Below, piece after piece: positions 8,649-15,031 of a stretch of 19,518 nt of DNA. The first letter of the stretch is position 1. Each line of letters begins with the position of its first letter. The position numbers and the translations under genes were made by a program. The notes beneath the pieces are model-generated. The model had not been told where the DNA came from. It saw nothing but the letters and a program-made list of their open reading frames with translations, and did not search any database. The DNA is from CBDCWA01 sp046048295 (GTDB taxonomy: Bacteria > Pseudomonadota > Alphaproteobacteria > Rhizobiales > Hyphomicrobiaceae): assembly GCA_046048295.1 (NCBI GenBank), contig JBJOGJ010000049.1, positions 1 to 19,518 of the forward strand, written 5' to 3'.

Positions 8649-8965
8649 GCGGGACGCGGCTTTCACGATTTCGACGGAACACCCATTGAGGGCCACCCTT
8701 TTGACGGTGGCTCTGTCTTCCAAGTTTCTACATGCTTTGGATGTTTCAACGGAGCAAAACAACGTTCTATTATTAATGATTCCAACGCGGACAGAACCGG
8801 CGCGAAATTCATGGTGGAAGTTGCCTGGAGATCGAACGGGGCCTCGCCCACCGCGTTCAGCCTAATTCGCCAACACCACTTCCATCGCCAACTGCGCCAG
8901 ATACTATTACCGAACAGCATTCACCAGACGGGCCACCGGGGCCGGCAGCTGGAGCGAAGATCAGT
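8649..8965. other. Gene-poor stretch with AT-rich island
   Basis: No convincing gene is seen in these 317 bases. About 8723-8785 is clearly richer in A and T than the surroundings, with TTCTATTATTAATGATTCC around 8765-8783. This lies 75-135 bases upstream of the glycosyltransferase start at 8648 and is the natural place for its promoter, but I could not fit a clean -35/-10 pair in the leftward direction. On the + strand the same stretch precedes the unrecognised frame beginning at 8966, whose reading frame is already open from about 8780. Confidence 0.4.
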
Positions 8966-9673
8966 ATGCCGCGGCATGCACCAGAGAAAACAACCGAGTG
9001 GGCGACCTGGGGGGAGGGCTGGGCCGATGCCCCGCTCGCCCTGTTGCAATCTCGTGTCTGCTGGCGCAGCGTTTCCACCGACCAGTTGGTATTCCTCATT
9101 CCAGCATTGACCGCCGACGCCACCAAGCGGAAATGCGCGGGCCGCAAGGCAGGTGTGGCAGCGCACCTCGAATGGGTCTTGCAGGAACGGGTCAGAGCCA
9201 ACGGCCGGCCAGTTGGCAACCGCAGCAGATTTTCCTGGTGGCCGGGCACGAGACAGGAAGGCTCGAGCTGGCATGAGAACGAGCTTCGCGCGATCCAATG
9301 CATGCTCCATCCCAAGGCGGCACAATCTTCCGTCGGGGAGGCCGTGTCGGGTTCGATACATGCCGGCATAAATGCAGCCTATGTCTTCCCGGATCTGCAG
9401 TACATGCATGAGACGTTCACAGCCGCAGGCTGGCTTGGGATGGTAGCCCGAGGCCGACCCGCGCTCCTCACCACTGAACTCGCAGCCATCATCGAGGACA
9501 TCGTCCTCGCCCCCTCGAGAGTGCGCGTGCCCAATGAAATCGAGCTGATGCTGATCGACCGGGTGCACGCAATCGATTACCACGCGCGCTTCCAGAGCAT
9601 CGTGTCGCGCGTGCTCGAGAATGGCCGCACGACCGTGGTGCGCCGCGCGCTGCCTCCCGTCGGCAGAACTTGA
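8966..9673 (+). CDS. Unrecognised protein, possibly degenerate
   Basis: I do not recognise this 235-residue product. Support for coding is indirect: the frame stays open from about 8780 to the TGA at 9671-9673, third codon positions from about 9080 onward are mostly G or C as in the neighbouring true genes, and the antisense frame in the same register has the His/Asp/Cys-rich look that shadows of real genes have here. The last 70 residues look most protein-like (ELAAIIEDIVLAPSRVRVP followed by NEIELMLIDRVHAIDYHARF); the layout is faintly like the end of a short-chain dehydrogenase, but no Rossmann glycine motif or YxxxK is visible upstream, so this is only a resemblance. ATG 8966 is the first ATG in frame, with GGAG about 11 bases ahead. 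It could be a gene remnant left at the junction of two loci. Confidence 0.35.
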   Translation: MPRHAPEKTTEWATWGEGWADAPLALLQSRVCWRSVSTDQLVFLIPALTADATKRKCAGRKAGVAAHLEWVLQERVRANGRPVGNRSRFSWWPGTRQEGSSWHENELRAIQCMLHPKAAQSSVGEAVSGSIHAGINAAYVFPDLQYMHETFTAAGWLGMVARGRPALLTTELAAIIEDIVLAPSRVRVPNEIELMLIDRVHAIDYHARFQSIVSRVLENGRTTVVRRALPPVGRT

Positions 9674-9746
9674 CATGGCAGAGCCTGAAACCGGACATTG
9701 GGCATCTGAAACAATGCACAAGACCGGATCAGGGGGAAAACGCGCC

Positions 9747-11396
9747 ATGAATGCGGCAGATGGGTTCGATTTCATCGTGGTGGGCGCCGGTTCGGCTGGC
9801 TGCGTCGTCGCCAATCGGCTGAGCGCCGACGAAGGCGCGCGCGTTCTGCTCCTCGAGGCAGGGGGCCGCGACTGGGACCCGCTGATCCATGTCCCGCTCG
9901 GCGCCGGCAAAATCCACGAACACGACCTACACAACTGGTGCTACCGCTTCGAACCGGACCCTGGACTGGACGGACGCGCGATCGACGCCGCGCGCGGCAA
10001 GGTTCTCGGCGGCTCCTCCGCCATCAACGTCATGGCCTTCACACGCGGCAACCCCGGCGACTACGATGGCTGGGCGCGGCTGGGCTGCACAGGATGGTCA
10101 TACGAGGAAGTGCTGCCCTACTTTCGCCGTGTCGAGACATGGCAGGGCGGGGAGAGCCAGTGGCGCGGCGGCTTCGGCCCTGTCGGCGTGGAATGGGCGC
10201 GAACGAAGGACCCGCTGTACGATGCGTTCATCGAGGCCGGCGTGGCGGCCGGCTATCCCAAGACCCCCGATTACAACAGCCCGGACCAGATCGGGTTCGG
10301 ACGCAGCCAATACTCCATCCGAGACGGCTATCGCTCGTCATCAGCGAGGGCGTACCTGAAGCCGGTTCGTCACCGGAAGAACCTGGTCATCCGAACCGGT
10401 GCCCAGGCAACGCGAATTCTCATGCGCGGCAGCCGGGCAGTCGGCGTCGAGTATGCAATCGGCGGCCGCCGGGAAGAGGCGCACGCCGCGCGCGAGGTTA
10501 TCGTCTCGTCAGGCACGTTCAATGCGCCGCAACTGCTGATGCTCTCCGGAATCGGGCCGGCAGCGCATCTGAGGGAAATGGACATTCCGACGGTGCTCGA
10601 CCTGCCGGTCGGCAAAAACATGCAGGACCATCTCGGCACATACCTGATGCACGACCGCAAGGGTCAGGGCGACTTCCATCCGAACATGCGCTTCGACCGC
10701 ATGGCGATCAACATGCTGCGCGCATACTTCCTCGGCACCGGCCCCGCCACCGCCATGCCGGGAGGACTGCACGCGTTCATAAAGACACGCCCAGACCTCG
10801 AGTTGCCGGACATCGAATTCCAGTTCCGCGGACTGGCCAAGGAGGCCTACCTCTGGTTCCCGATGATCCGGAAACCCTACGTCGACGGCTTCGGCATGCG
10901 CCCGGCGATGCTGCACCCGAAGAGCCGCGGCGAGATACTGCTTCGCTCGAACGACCCGCTGGCGCCGCCACGCATCATCGGCAATTTCCTGTCGCATCCC
11001 GACGATGCCGCAACACTGCGTGAAGGCTACAAGCGCACCCAGGAAGTCCTGCATCAGAAACCGCTCGATCCATTCCGCGGCCGCCAGATCGCCCCCGAAC
11101 AGAAGCCGGAGACGGACGCTGAGATCGATGCCTGGATCCGACGGACGGCTGTGACATCCCACCATCCGGCCGGCACCTGCGCCATGGGGCCCGGCGAGGG
11201 CGCGGTCGTCGGTCCCGAACTCAGAGTGCACGGCATCGAGGGGCTGCGGGTCGCAGACGCATCCGTCATGCCCGAGATCGCCTCGGCTCACCTGAATGCG
11301 CCTACACTGATGATTGGAGAAAAGGCTGCTGCCATGATCCTCGGAAAAGGCGTTCCGGCTGAAGCAAGAAGCCAAGTGCCAGCGGGCAAGGCCTAA
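9747..11396 (+). CDS. GMC-family (choline/alcohol dehydrogenase-like) oxidoreductase
   Basis: FAD-dependent oxidoreductase that would oxidise an alcohol, polyol or sugar to aldehyde or acid. ATG 9747 was chosen because AGGGGG lies about 10 bases upstream and the FAD-binding strand begins at once: FDFIVVGAGSAGCVVANRL with the GxGxxG at 13-18. The second GMC signature GKVLGGSSAIN is at 84-94. The active-site pair is intact: the histidines of TSHHPAGTCAMG at 472-473, H473 being the likely catalytic one, and the Asn of HLNAPTLMIGEKAA at 517. The 549-residue length is that of BetA/AlkJ-type enzymes. There is no signal peptide, so it is cytoplasmic or membrane-associated. It is 87 bp ahead of a Bug-type binding protein on the same strand, which may supply its substrate. 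The exact substrate cannot be told. Confidence 0.9.
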   Translation: MNAADGFDFIVVGAGSAGCVVANRLSADEGARVLLLEAGGRDWDPLIHVPLGAGKIHEHDLHNWCYRFEPDPGLDGRAIDAARGKVLGGSSAINVMAFTRGNPGDYDGWARLGCTGWSYEEVLPYFRRVETWQGGESQWRGGFGPVGVEWARTKDPLYDAFIEAGVAAGYPKTPDYNSPDQIGFGRSQYSIRDGYRSSSARAYLKPVRHRKNLVIRTGAQATRILMRGSRAVGVEYAIGGRREEAHAAREVIVSSGTFNAPQLLMLSGIGPAAHLREMDIPTVLDLPVGKNMQDHLGTYLMHDRKGQGDFHPNMRFDRMAINMLRAYFLGTGPATAMPGGLHAFIKTRPDLELPDIEFQFRGLAKEAYLWFPMIRKPYVDGFGMRPAMLHPKSRGEILLRSNDPLAPPRIIGNFLSHPDDAATLREGYKRTQEVLHQKPLDPFRGRQIAPEQKPETDAEIDAWIRRTAVTSHHPAGTCAMGPGEGAVVGPELRVHGIEGLRVADASVMPEIASAHLNAPTLMIGEKAAAMILGKGVPAEARSQVPAGKA

Positions 11397-11405
11397 GAAA
11401 CGGTA

Positions 11406-11434
11406 TTGCATTTCGCAATGCTTGCGCCATAGTC
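11406..11434 (+). promoter_or_regulatory. Putative promoter/operator before Bug gene (copy 1 of shared element)
   Basis: TTGCAT at 11406-11411 and ATAGTC at 11429-11434 are separated by 17 bases, a plausible but weak sigma-70-like pair. The spacer contains CGCAATGCTTGC (11414-11425), found identically at 14173-14184 before the crotonase gene. Its core GCAA-TGC-TTGC is a short inverted repeat with a further TTGC half-site to the left, as expected for a dimeric regulator. An overlapping small hairpin ATTGC/GCAAT (11405-11419) is also possible. Distance to the downstream ATG is about 50 bases. Confidence 0.4.
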
Positions 11435-11483
11435 GAAGGTGGAAAATGTGCCTGTAGAGCGCATTCCTATGGTGGAGGAAGCG

Positions 11484-12542
11484 ATGATGTGGAAGCGTGC
11501 GCCAATAGGGCTTGCGCAAAAGGCGGCATGGCTCTCATTGGCCGTATTCTGCCTTGCGAACGGACACACGACGAAAGTCGGCGCCGAGACGGTCGAAGCC
11601 TTCTACAAGGGCCGCAACGTGCAGCTGATCGTTTCGAGTACAGCAGGTGGCGGCTATGACAGGATGGCGCGCACCTTCGCCCGGCACATGCCGCGCCACC
11701 TGCCTGGCGAACCGTCCATCGTCGTCAAGAACATGCCGGGCGCTGGCGGCATTAAGGCGGCAAACTATGTCTATTCGGCAGCGCCGAAGGATGGCAGCCT
11801 GTTCGCGGCCGTGCACCAGGGGGTCCCCTTCCAGCCGTTGTTCGGCGAAAAGGCTGCCCGGTACGATGCGCTGCGGTTCGGCTGGATCGGCAACGCCAAC
11901 AGCGAGGTCGGCACCATATTCGTCTGGCACACCTCGCCGGTGAAAACCATGGCCGACGCCCAGAAGCGCGAAATCGTGGCGGCCGCAACCGACGGCGGAT
12001 CAACCACCGCGTTCACCTACCGCTTCATGAACGGCCTGACGGGCACCAACTTCAAGATCATCACCGGCTATCCTGGCTCGGCAGAATCGTTCCTGGCACT
12101 CGAGAAGGGAGAAGTCGAAGGCTTCTTCACGGTGTGGTCCAGCCTCAAGGCACGCGGCAACCTCGTGCGCGACAAGCTCGTCCGTGTCATCGTGCAGGTT
12201 TCGCTCGAGCCCACTCCGGAACTCCCTGGCGTGCCGCTTGCCTCCGAATTCGTCAAAAGCGATGCCGACCGCAAGGCACTCGACCTCGCCGTTGCGCCCG
12301 GCACGCTGGGCCGTCCCTATATCGCGCCGCCCGACCTTCCAGCCGATCGGCTGAAGGCGCTCCGCGATGCGTTCTTGGCGACCTCCCGGGACCAGGCATT
12401 CCAGGCCGACATAGGACGGCAGAAGCTCGAGGTTACGCCGAAGACGGCAGAGGCGACGCTTGAACTTCTCAAGCGGATTTATCAGACTCCGCCCGACATC
12501 GTGAAGCGCATCGCCGCACTGACCAAAGCGGACGGCAAGTAG
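11484..12542 (+). CDS. Bug/TctC-type periplasmic solute-binding protein
   Basis: Predicted periplasmic binding protein of the tripartite tricarboxylate transporter (TTT) receptor family, which usually captures carboxylates. ATG 11484 was selected because GGAGGA (11474-11479) sits at a good distance; the frame is open from 11439. The 352-residue product has a Sec signal peptide with likely cleavage after VGA (34). The mature part starts with FYKGRNVQLIVSSTAGGGYD, continues with ARHMPRHLPGEPSIV and KNMPGAGGIKAANYVY, then APKDGSLF. These are the family blocks around the ligand pocket, but of a divergent subclass: classical members have a PxPPGG-type loop where this has STAGGGYD. The C-terminal domain is complete, with FGRP-like LGRPYIAPPDLP near 270. 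It follows the GMC enzyme; no TctA or TctB is nearby. Ligand unknown. Confidence 0.85.
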   Translation: MMWKRAPIGLAQKAAWLSLAVFCLANGHTTKVGAETVEAFYKGRNVQLIVSSTAGGGYDRMARTFARHMPRHLPGEPSIVVKNMPGAGGIKAANYVYSAAPKDGSLFAAVHQGVPFQPLFGEKAARYDALRFGWIGNANSEVGTIFVWHTSPVKTMADAQKREIVAAATDGGSTTAFTYRFMNGLTGTNFKIITGYPGSAESFLALEKGEVEGFFTVWSSLKARGNLVRDKLVRVIVQVSLEPTPELPGVPLASEFVKSDADRKALDLAVAPGTLGRPYIAPPDLPADRLKALRDAFLATSRDQAFQADIGRQKLEVTPKTAEATLELLKRIYQTPPDIVKRIAALTKADGK

Positions 12543-12564
12543 CCGGCCTCGTGGGACGAGGAAT

Positions 12565-12590
12565 GCCGCGCCAAATGGGTATGGCGCGGC
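12565..12590. terminator. Hairpin between convergent genes, possible bidirectional terminator
   Basis: GCCGCGCCA at 12565-12573 and TGGCGCGGC at 12582-12590 form a perfect 9-bp stem with an 8-base loop, between the stop of the + strand Bug gene (12542) and the stop of the - strand amidohydrolase (12599). A smaller hairpin, CCTCG/CGAGG (12547-12551 with 12557-12561), lies just before it. Neither side has a run of T, so it is not a textbook intrinsic terminator, but location and stem strength fit a transcription stop for both genes. Confidence 0.5.
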
Positions 12591-12598
12591 GGATGCGT

Positions 12599-13672
12599 TC
12601 AGGAAAGACTGAAGAAGGCTCGCGCGTTCCCCTGCAGCACCCTGGACTTCTCGTCGTCGCTCAGATCCTCGCGCTCGGCCACCTCCTCGATTTCGTGAAT
12701 GGCATGAGGCAGATCGACCTCGTGCGGATAGTCCGACGCATAAGCGAAGGCCTCGATGCCAATGCGCTTCGCAACGTGCCCGAGGGTTTCCTCCGAACCC
12801 TCACAGCCGACCAGGATGCGGCCACGACCCAGGTACTCCTCCGGCGCCTTCTGCGGAAGGTCGGCACGATCATAGTAATGGACGTCCCGGTGCATCCGGT
12901 CGAGGATGAATGCGAGCCAGCCGCATCCCCCTTCCATGAATCCGAGCTTCAGTGCGGGAAACCTGTCCATCGTTCCGTGGTAGATCACTCCAACCAGCGC
13001 GACGGCGAGCGGCAAGGTATGATGCAAAGCGTGCCGGGCCGGATAGTTGGTAAAGCTCTCCATGCCGATGTTTCGGGACGAGCCACCGTGGATGCAAAGC
13101 GGTACGCCGAGATCGGAGGCCGCGCGGTAGACGGGATCGTAGTAGCTGTGCCCGAGATGAAGCGGCAGCCCGACGGAGGGCAGCATCGCACTGACGAGGC
13201 CGAGATCCTTCACCGCACGGTTGAGTTCCTTCACGGCAAGTGCGGGGTCCTGCATCGGAATCAATGCGACTGGCTTCAGGTTTGGATTTGCTTGCGCGAA
13301 ACGGTCGTGTACCCAGTCGTTATAGGTCCGACAGAGGCGAGCCGCATAATCCGGCGAGTTCAGCATACCGATGGCGAGCCCTTCGGACGGAAACAGCACC
13401 GAGATCTTCACCTTCGCCTTTTCGAGGAACGCGTTCCAGTCTGCCGGTGAGCCCGCCATCCCATCCGACGCATTCTTTCGGTTGGCGCGGAACTGGGGAT
13501 CCCGCCGGATCGCGAAATGTGCGCCGTCGAGGTTCGGAAAGACATTGTGATGCCGGAGCGCCGGCCGCCCTGCCTGATGCGCGACGACTTCGTCCATGAA
13601 GGATTTCATGTCGTCGATCTGCTCGATAACGTGCCCATCGCAATCGACCGGCTCGAATCTCTCGTAGCTCAT
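12599..13672 (-). CDS. Amidohydrolase-family (Amidohydro_2) metal-dependent hydrolase or decarboxylase
   Basis: TIM-barrel enzyme of the amidohydrolase_2 / ACMSD-like group, whose members hydrolyse or decarboxylate cyclic and aromatic acids. ATG 13672 is preceded by GGAGGAAGTGCAGCA, a strong ribosome site. In the 357-residue protein the first metal motif reads VDCDGHVIE (D12, H14), the D-x-H variant that many members of this group have in place of HxH. Further ligands appear as CIHGGSS (H195) and YASDYPHEVD (D314). FMEGGCGWLAFILDRMH at 245-261 is another family block. No signal peptide, so cytoplasmic. It is divergent from the 92-residue gene and convergent with the Bug gene, so it is transcribed alone from the 13673-13864 region. 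Decarboxylase versus hydrolase cannot be decided from sequence. Confidence 0.85.
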   Translation of the reverse strand: MSYERFEPVDCDGHVIEQIDDMKSFMDEVVAHQAGRPALRHHNVFPNLDGAHFAIRRDPQFRANRKNASDGMAGSPADWNAFLEKAKVKISVLFPSEGLAIGMLNSPDYAARLCRTYNDWVHDRFAQANPNLKPVALIPMQDPALAVKELNRAVKDLGLVSAMLPSVGLPLHLGHSYYDPVYRAASDLGVPLCIHGGSSRNIGMESFTNYPARHALHHTLPLAVALVGVIYHGTMDRFPALKLGFMEGGCGWLAFILDRMHRDVHYYDRADLPQKAPEEYLGRGRILVGCEGSEETLGHVAKRIGIEAFAYASDYPHEVDLPHAIHEIEEVAEREDLSDDEKSRVLQGNARAFFSLS

Positions 13673-13718
13673 TGCTGCACTTCCTCCTGGCTTGCCGTTG
13701 TGGCTGTTCTATCGCTGC

Positions 13719-13815
13719 CATCGGTGAGCGTAGGCGGCCCTCTGCCCGCTGTAAATCCGGTTTGCTCCTCCTCGCAGCCAATCGGATCGGGCCTGGAGGC
13801 TTGCTCTCACCGATG
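13719..13815. repeat. 10-bp inverted repeat in divergent intergenic region, possible operator pair
   Basis: CATCGGTGAG (13719-13728) and CTCACCGATG (13806-13815) are perfect reverse complements, 77 bases apart. The right arm lies in the spacer of the putative promoter for the 92-residue gene; the left arm is about 47 bases before the amidohydrolase start. Two inverted sites flanking a divergent regulatory region fit binding by one regulator that could control both genes. Confidence 0.4.
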
Positions 13816-13827
13816 ATGGCCTATACT
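13800..13827 (+). promoter_or_regulatory. Putative sigma-70-type promoter of the 92-residue gene
   Basis: CTTGCT (13800-13805) and TATACT (13822-13827) are 16 bases apart; TATACT is a close match to the -10 consensus and lies about 38 bases before the ATG at 13865. The -35 box is poor, consistent with an activated promoter or with the relaxed promoters of alphaproteobacteria. Confidence 0.4.
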
Positions 13828-13864
13828 TCCTAGTCCTGGACCAACCCGGCGCGGGAGGCGCACC

Positions 13865-14143
13865 ATGAGTGGCAAAGTGATCGACATGAGCGGCAGGACG
13901 TCCTCCAAGTCCGGCGAGCCGGTGCCTGAGATCATCGAGCTGCTCGAAAGTCTCCTCGCCGAGGCCAAACAGGGCCAGATCCAGCACTTCGCGTTCGTCA
14001 CCGTCGACCCGCACGGCATCTCGGGCGACGGCTATGTTCCAGGAGGCACGGGCCCGGACCTGGTGACCGTGGTCGGTGGCCTCGAGATATGCAAGGCGTC
14101 ACTGCTCGCCGAGATACTGGCGGATGAACGCGACGCAGAGTAG
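13865..14143 (+). CDS. Small hypothetical protein, 92 residues
   Basis: I cannot name this protein. GGGAGG lies 6 bases before ATG 13865, a strong ribosome site, and a good -10 box precedes it, so it is very likely expressed. The sequence has a helical stretch PEIIELLESLLAEAKQG (21-37), a strand-like segment QHFAFVTVDPHG (40-51), a Gly-rich turn with GDGYVPGGTGPD, and a terminal helix ending in ADERDAE. This helix-strand-Gly loop-helix pattern resembles short uncharacterised proteins widespread in proteobacteria and their prophages, with an E-L-L-x-x-A-x-x-G-x-I motif; that is from memory, not a search. It is cytoplasmic and acidic, with no membrane segment. It is followed after 78 bp by the crotonase gene, which has its own promoter-like element. 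Confidence 0.7.
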   Translation: MSGKVIDMSGRTSSKSGEPVPEIIELLESLLAEAKQGQIQHFAFVTVDPHGISGDGYVPGGTGPDLVTVVGGLEICKASLLAEILADERDAE

Positions 14144-14162
14144 GGACCAGTTGCCGGGATGG

Positions 14163-14191
14163 TTGCCAAGTGCGCAATGCTTGCCTAGCGT
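14163..14191 (+). promoter_or_regulatory. Putative promoter/operator before crotonase gene (copy 2 of shared element)
   Basis: TTGCCA (14163-14168), 17-base spacer, TAGCGT (14186-14191). The spacer holds CGCAATGCTTGC (14173-14184), identical to the 12 bases at 11414-11425. As there, TTGC precedes the inverted core GCAA-TGC-TTGC and TAG follows it. The downstream ATG is about 30 bases further. Confidence 0.4.
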
Positions 14192-14221
14192 GCAGGCGGC
14201 GGCTCTACCGGGAGGCTCGGC

Positions 14222-15031
14222 ATGCAAATCGTGCGACTCGAACTCAATACCGAGAAAATGATCGGCGAGAAGGATTCCGGCATTGGCTGGATGACGTTCA
14301 ATCAACCAGAACGGCGGAACGCAATCTCGCAGGAGATGCGCGCAGCCATGCTCGCCATCCTCGACGACTTCGAAGCGGACGACGCCGTTCGCGTCATCGT
14401 GATGAAGGGAGCCGGCGACAAGGCTTTCGTATCCGGCTCCGACATTTCGAAGTCGGAGAAAGGCGCGGCGACACCGGCACAACTCGAAGAGCAGGGCAAG
14501 CTCTCGCAGCGCCTGCAGGAACGATTCGAGACGCTGCAGAAACCACTGGTCGCGATGATCCACGGCTACTGCCTCGGCGGCGGCGTTGCAACGGCTCTGC
14601 AGGCAGACATCCGGATAGCGTCCGACGACGCCCAGTTCGGCGTACCCGCGGCACGGCTCGGCAACGCCTACAACTGGATCTACACGAAGAAACTGGTGGA
14701 GATCGTCGGGCCGGCGCGAGCCAAGGAATTCCTTGTCACCGCAAGACGGTACTCTGCCGCCGAAGCCCTGCAGATGGGGCTCGTGCATCAGGTCGTGCCA
14801 CTTGCCTCACTCGCCGAAACCGTGCGCCAGACTGCGTTTCAGATCGCCGACAATGCACCGCTTTCGGTCAGGGCCGCCAAACTCATGGTCGACGAAGCGG
14901 TGAAGGACGTTACCGAGCGGGACATGGCGCGCGTCCGCGCCGCCCGGAAGATATGTATTGAGAGCGCTGATTTCGTCGAAGGCCGCAAGGCCTTCAACGA
15001 AAAACGCAAGCCCAACTGGACTGGACGCTGA
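14222..15031 (+). CDS. Enoyl-CoA hydratase/isomerase (crotonase) family protein
   Basis: Crotonase-fold enzyme acting on an acyl-CoA thioester in the cytoplasm. GGGAGG lies about 6 bases before ATG 14222. The 269-residue length is standard. Oxyanion-hole segments are both present: AFVSGSDIS (68-76) and HGYCLGGGVATALQADIRIA (114-133). Aligned by eye with rat mitochondrial crotonase, the first catalytic Glu (E144) is replaced by Ala143 in FGVPAARLG, while the second (E164) corresponds to Glu169 in GPARAKEFLVTARRYS. Loss of one acid/base residue argues against ordinary hydratase activity and fits isomerase, hydrolase, decarboxylase or other crotonase reactions. Its stop codon abuts the stop of the convergent Bug gene with no gap. 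Context suggests it acts in the same pathway as the CoA-transferase downstream. Confidence 0.88.
   Translation: MQIVRLELNTEKMIGEKDSGIGWMTFNQPERRNAISQEMRAAMLAILDDFEADDAVRVIVMKGAGDKAFVSGSDISKSEKGAATPAQLEEQGKLSQRLQERFETLQKPLVAMIHGYCLGGGVATALQADIRIASDDAQFGVPAARLGNAYNWIYTKKLVEIVGPARAKEFLVTARRYSAAEALQMGLVHQVVPLASLAETVRQTAFQIADNAPLSVRAAKLMVDEAVKDVTERDMARVRAARKICIESADFVEGRKAFNEKRKPNWTGR

Noticed and set aside
8921..9934. Long - strand open frame of 337 codons over the EPS/catabolic junction
   Set aside because: It overlaps the well-supported start of the GMC gene, is rich in Cys/His/Asp/Arg as antisense shadows are, and is in the same register as the + strand frame 8966-9673, so it is explained as its reverse complement.
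12551..13450. + strand frame of 299 codons
   Set aside because: Antisense to the amidohydrolase gene, which has its motifs and a strong ribosome site on the other strand.
14170..14961. + strand frame of 263 codons overlapping the crotonase gene
   Set aside because: Arg/Thr-rich out-of-frame translation of the crotonase gene, without family motifs.
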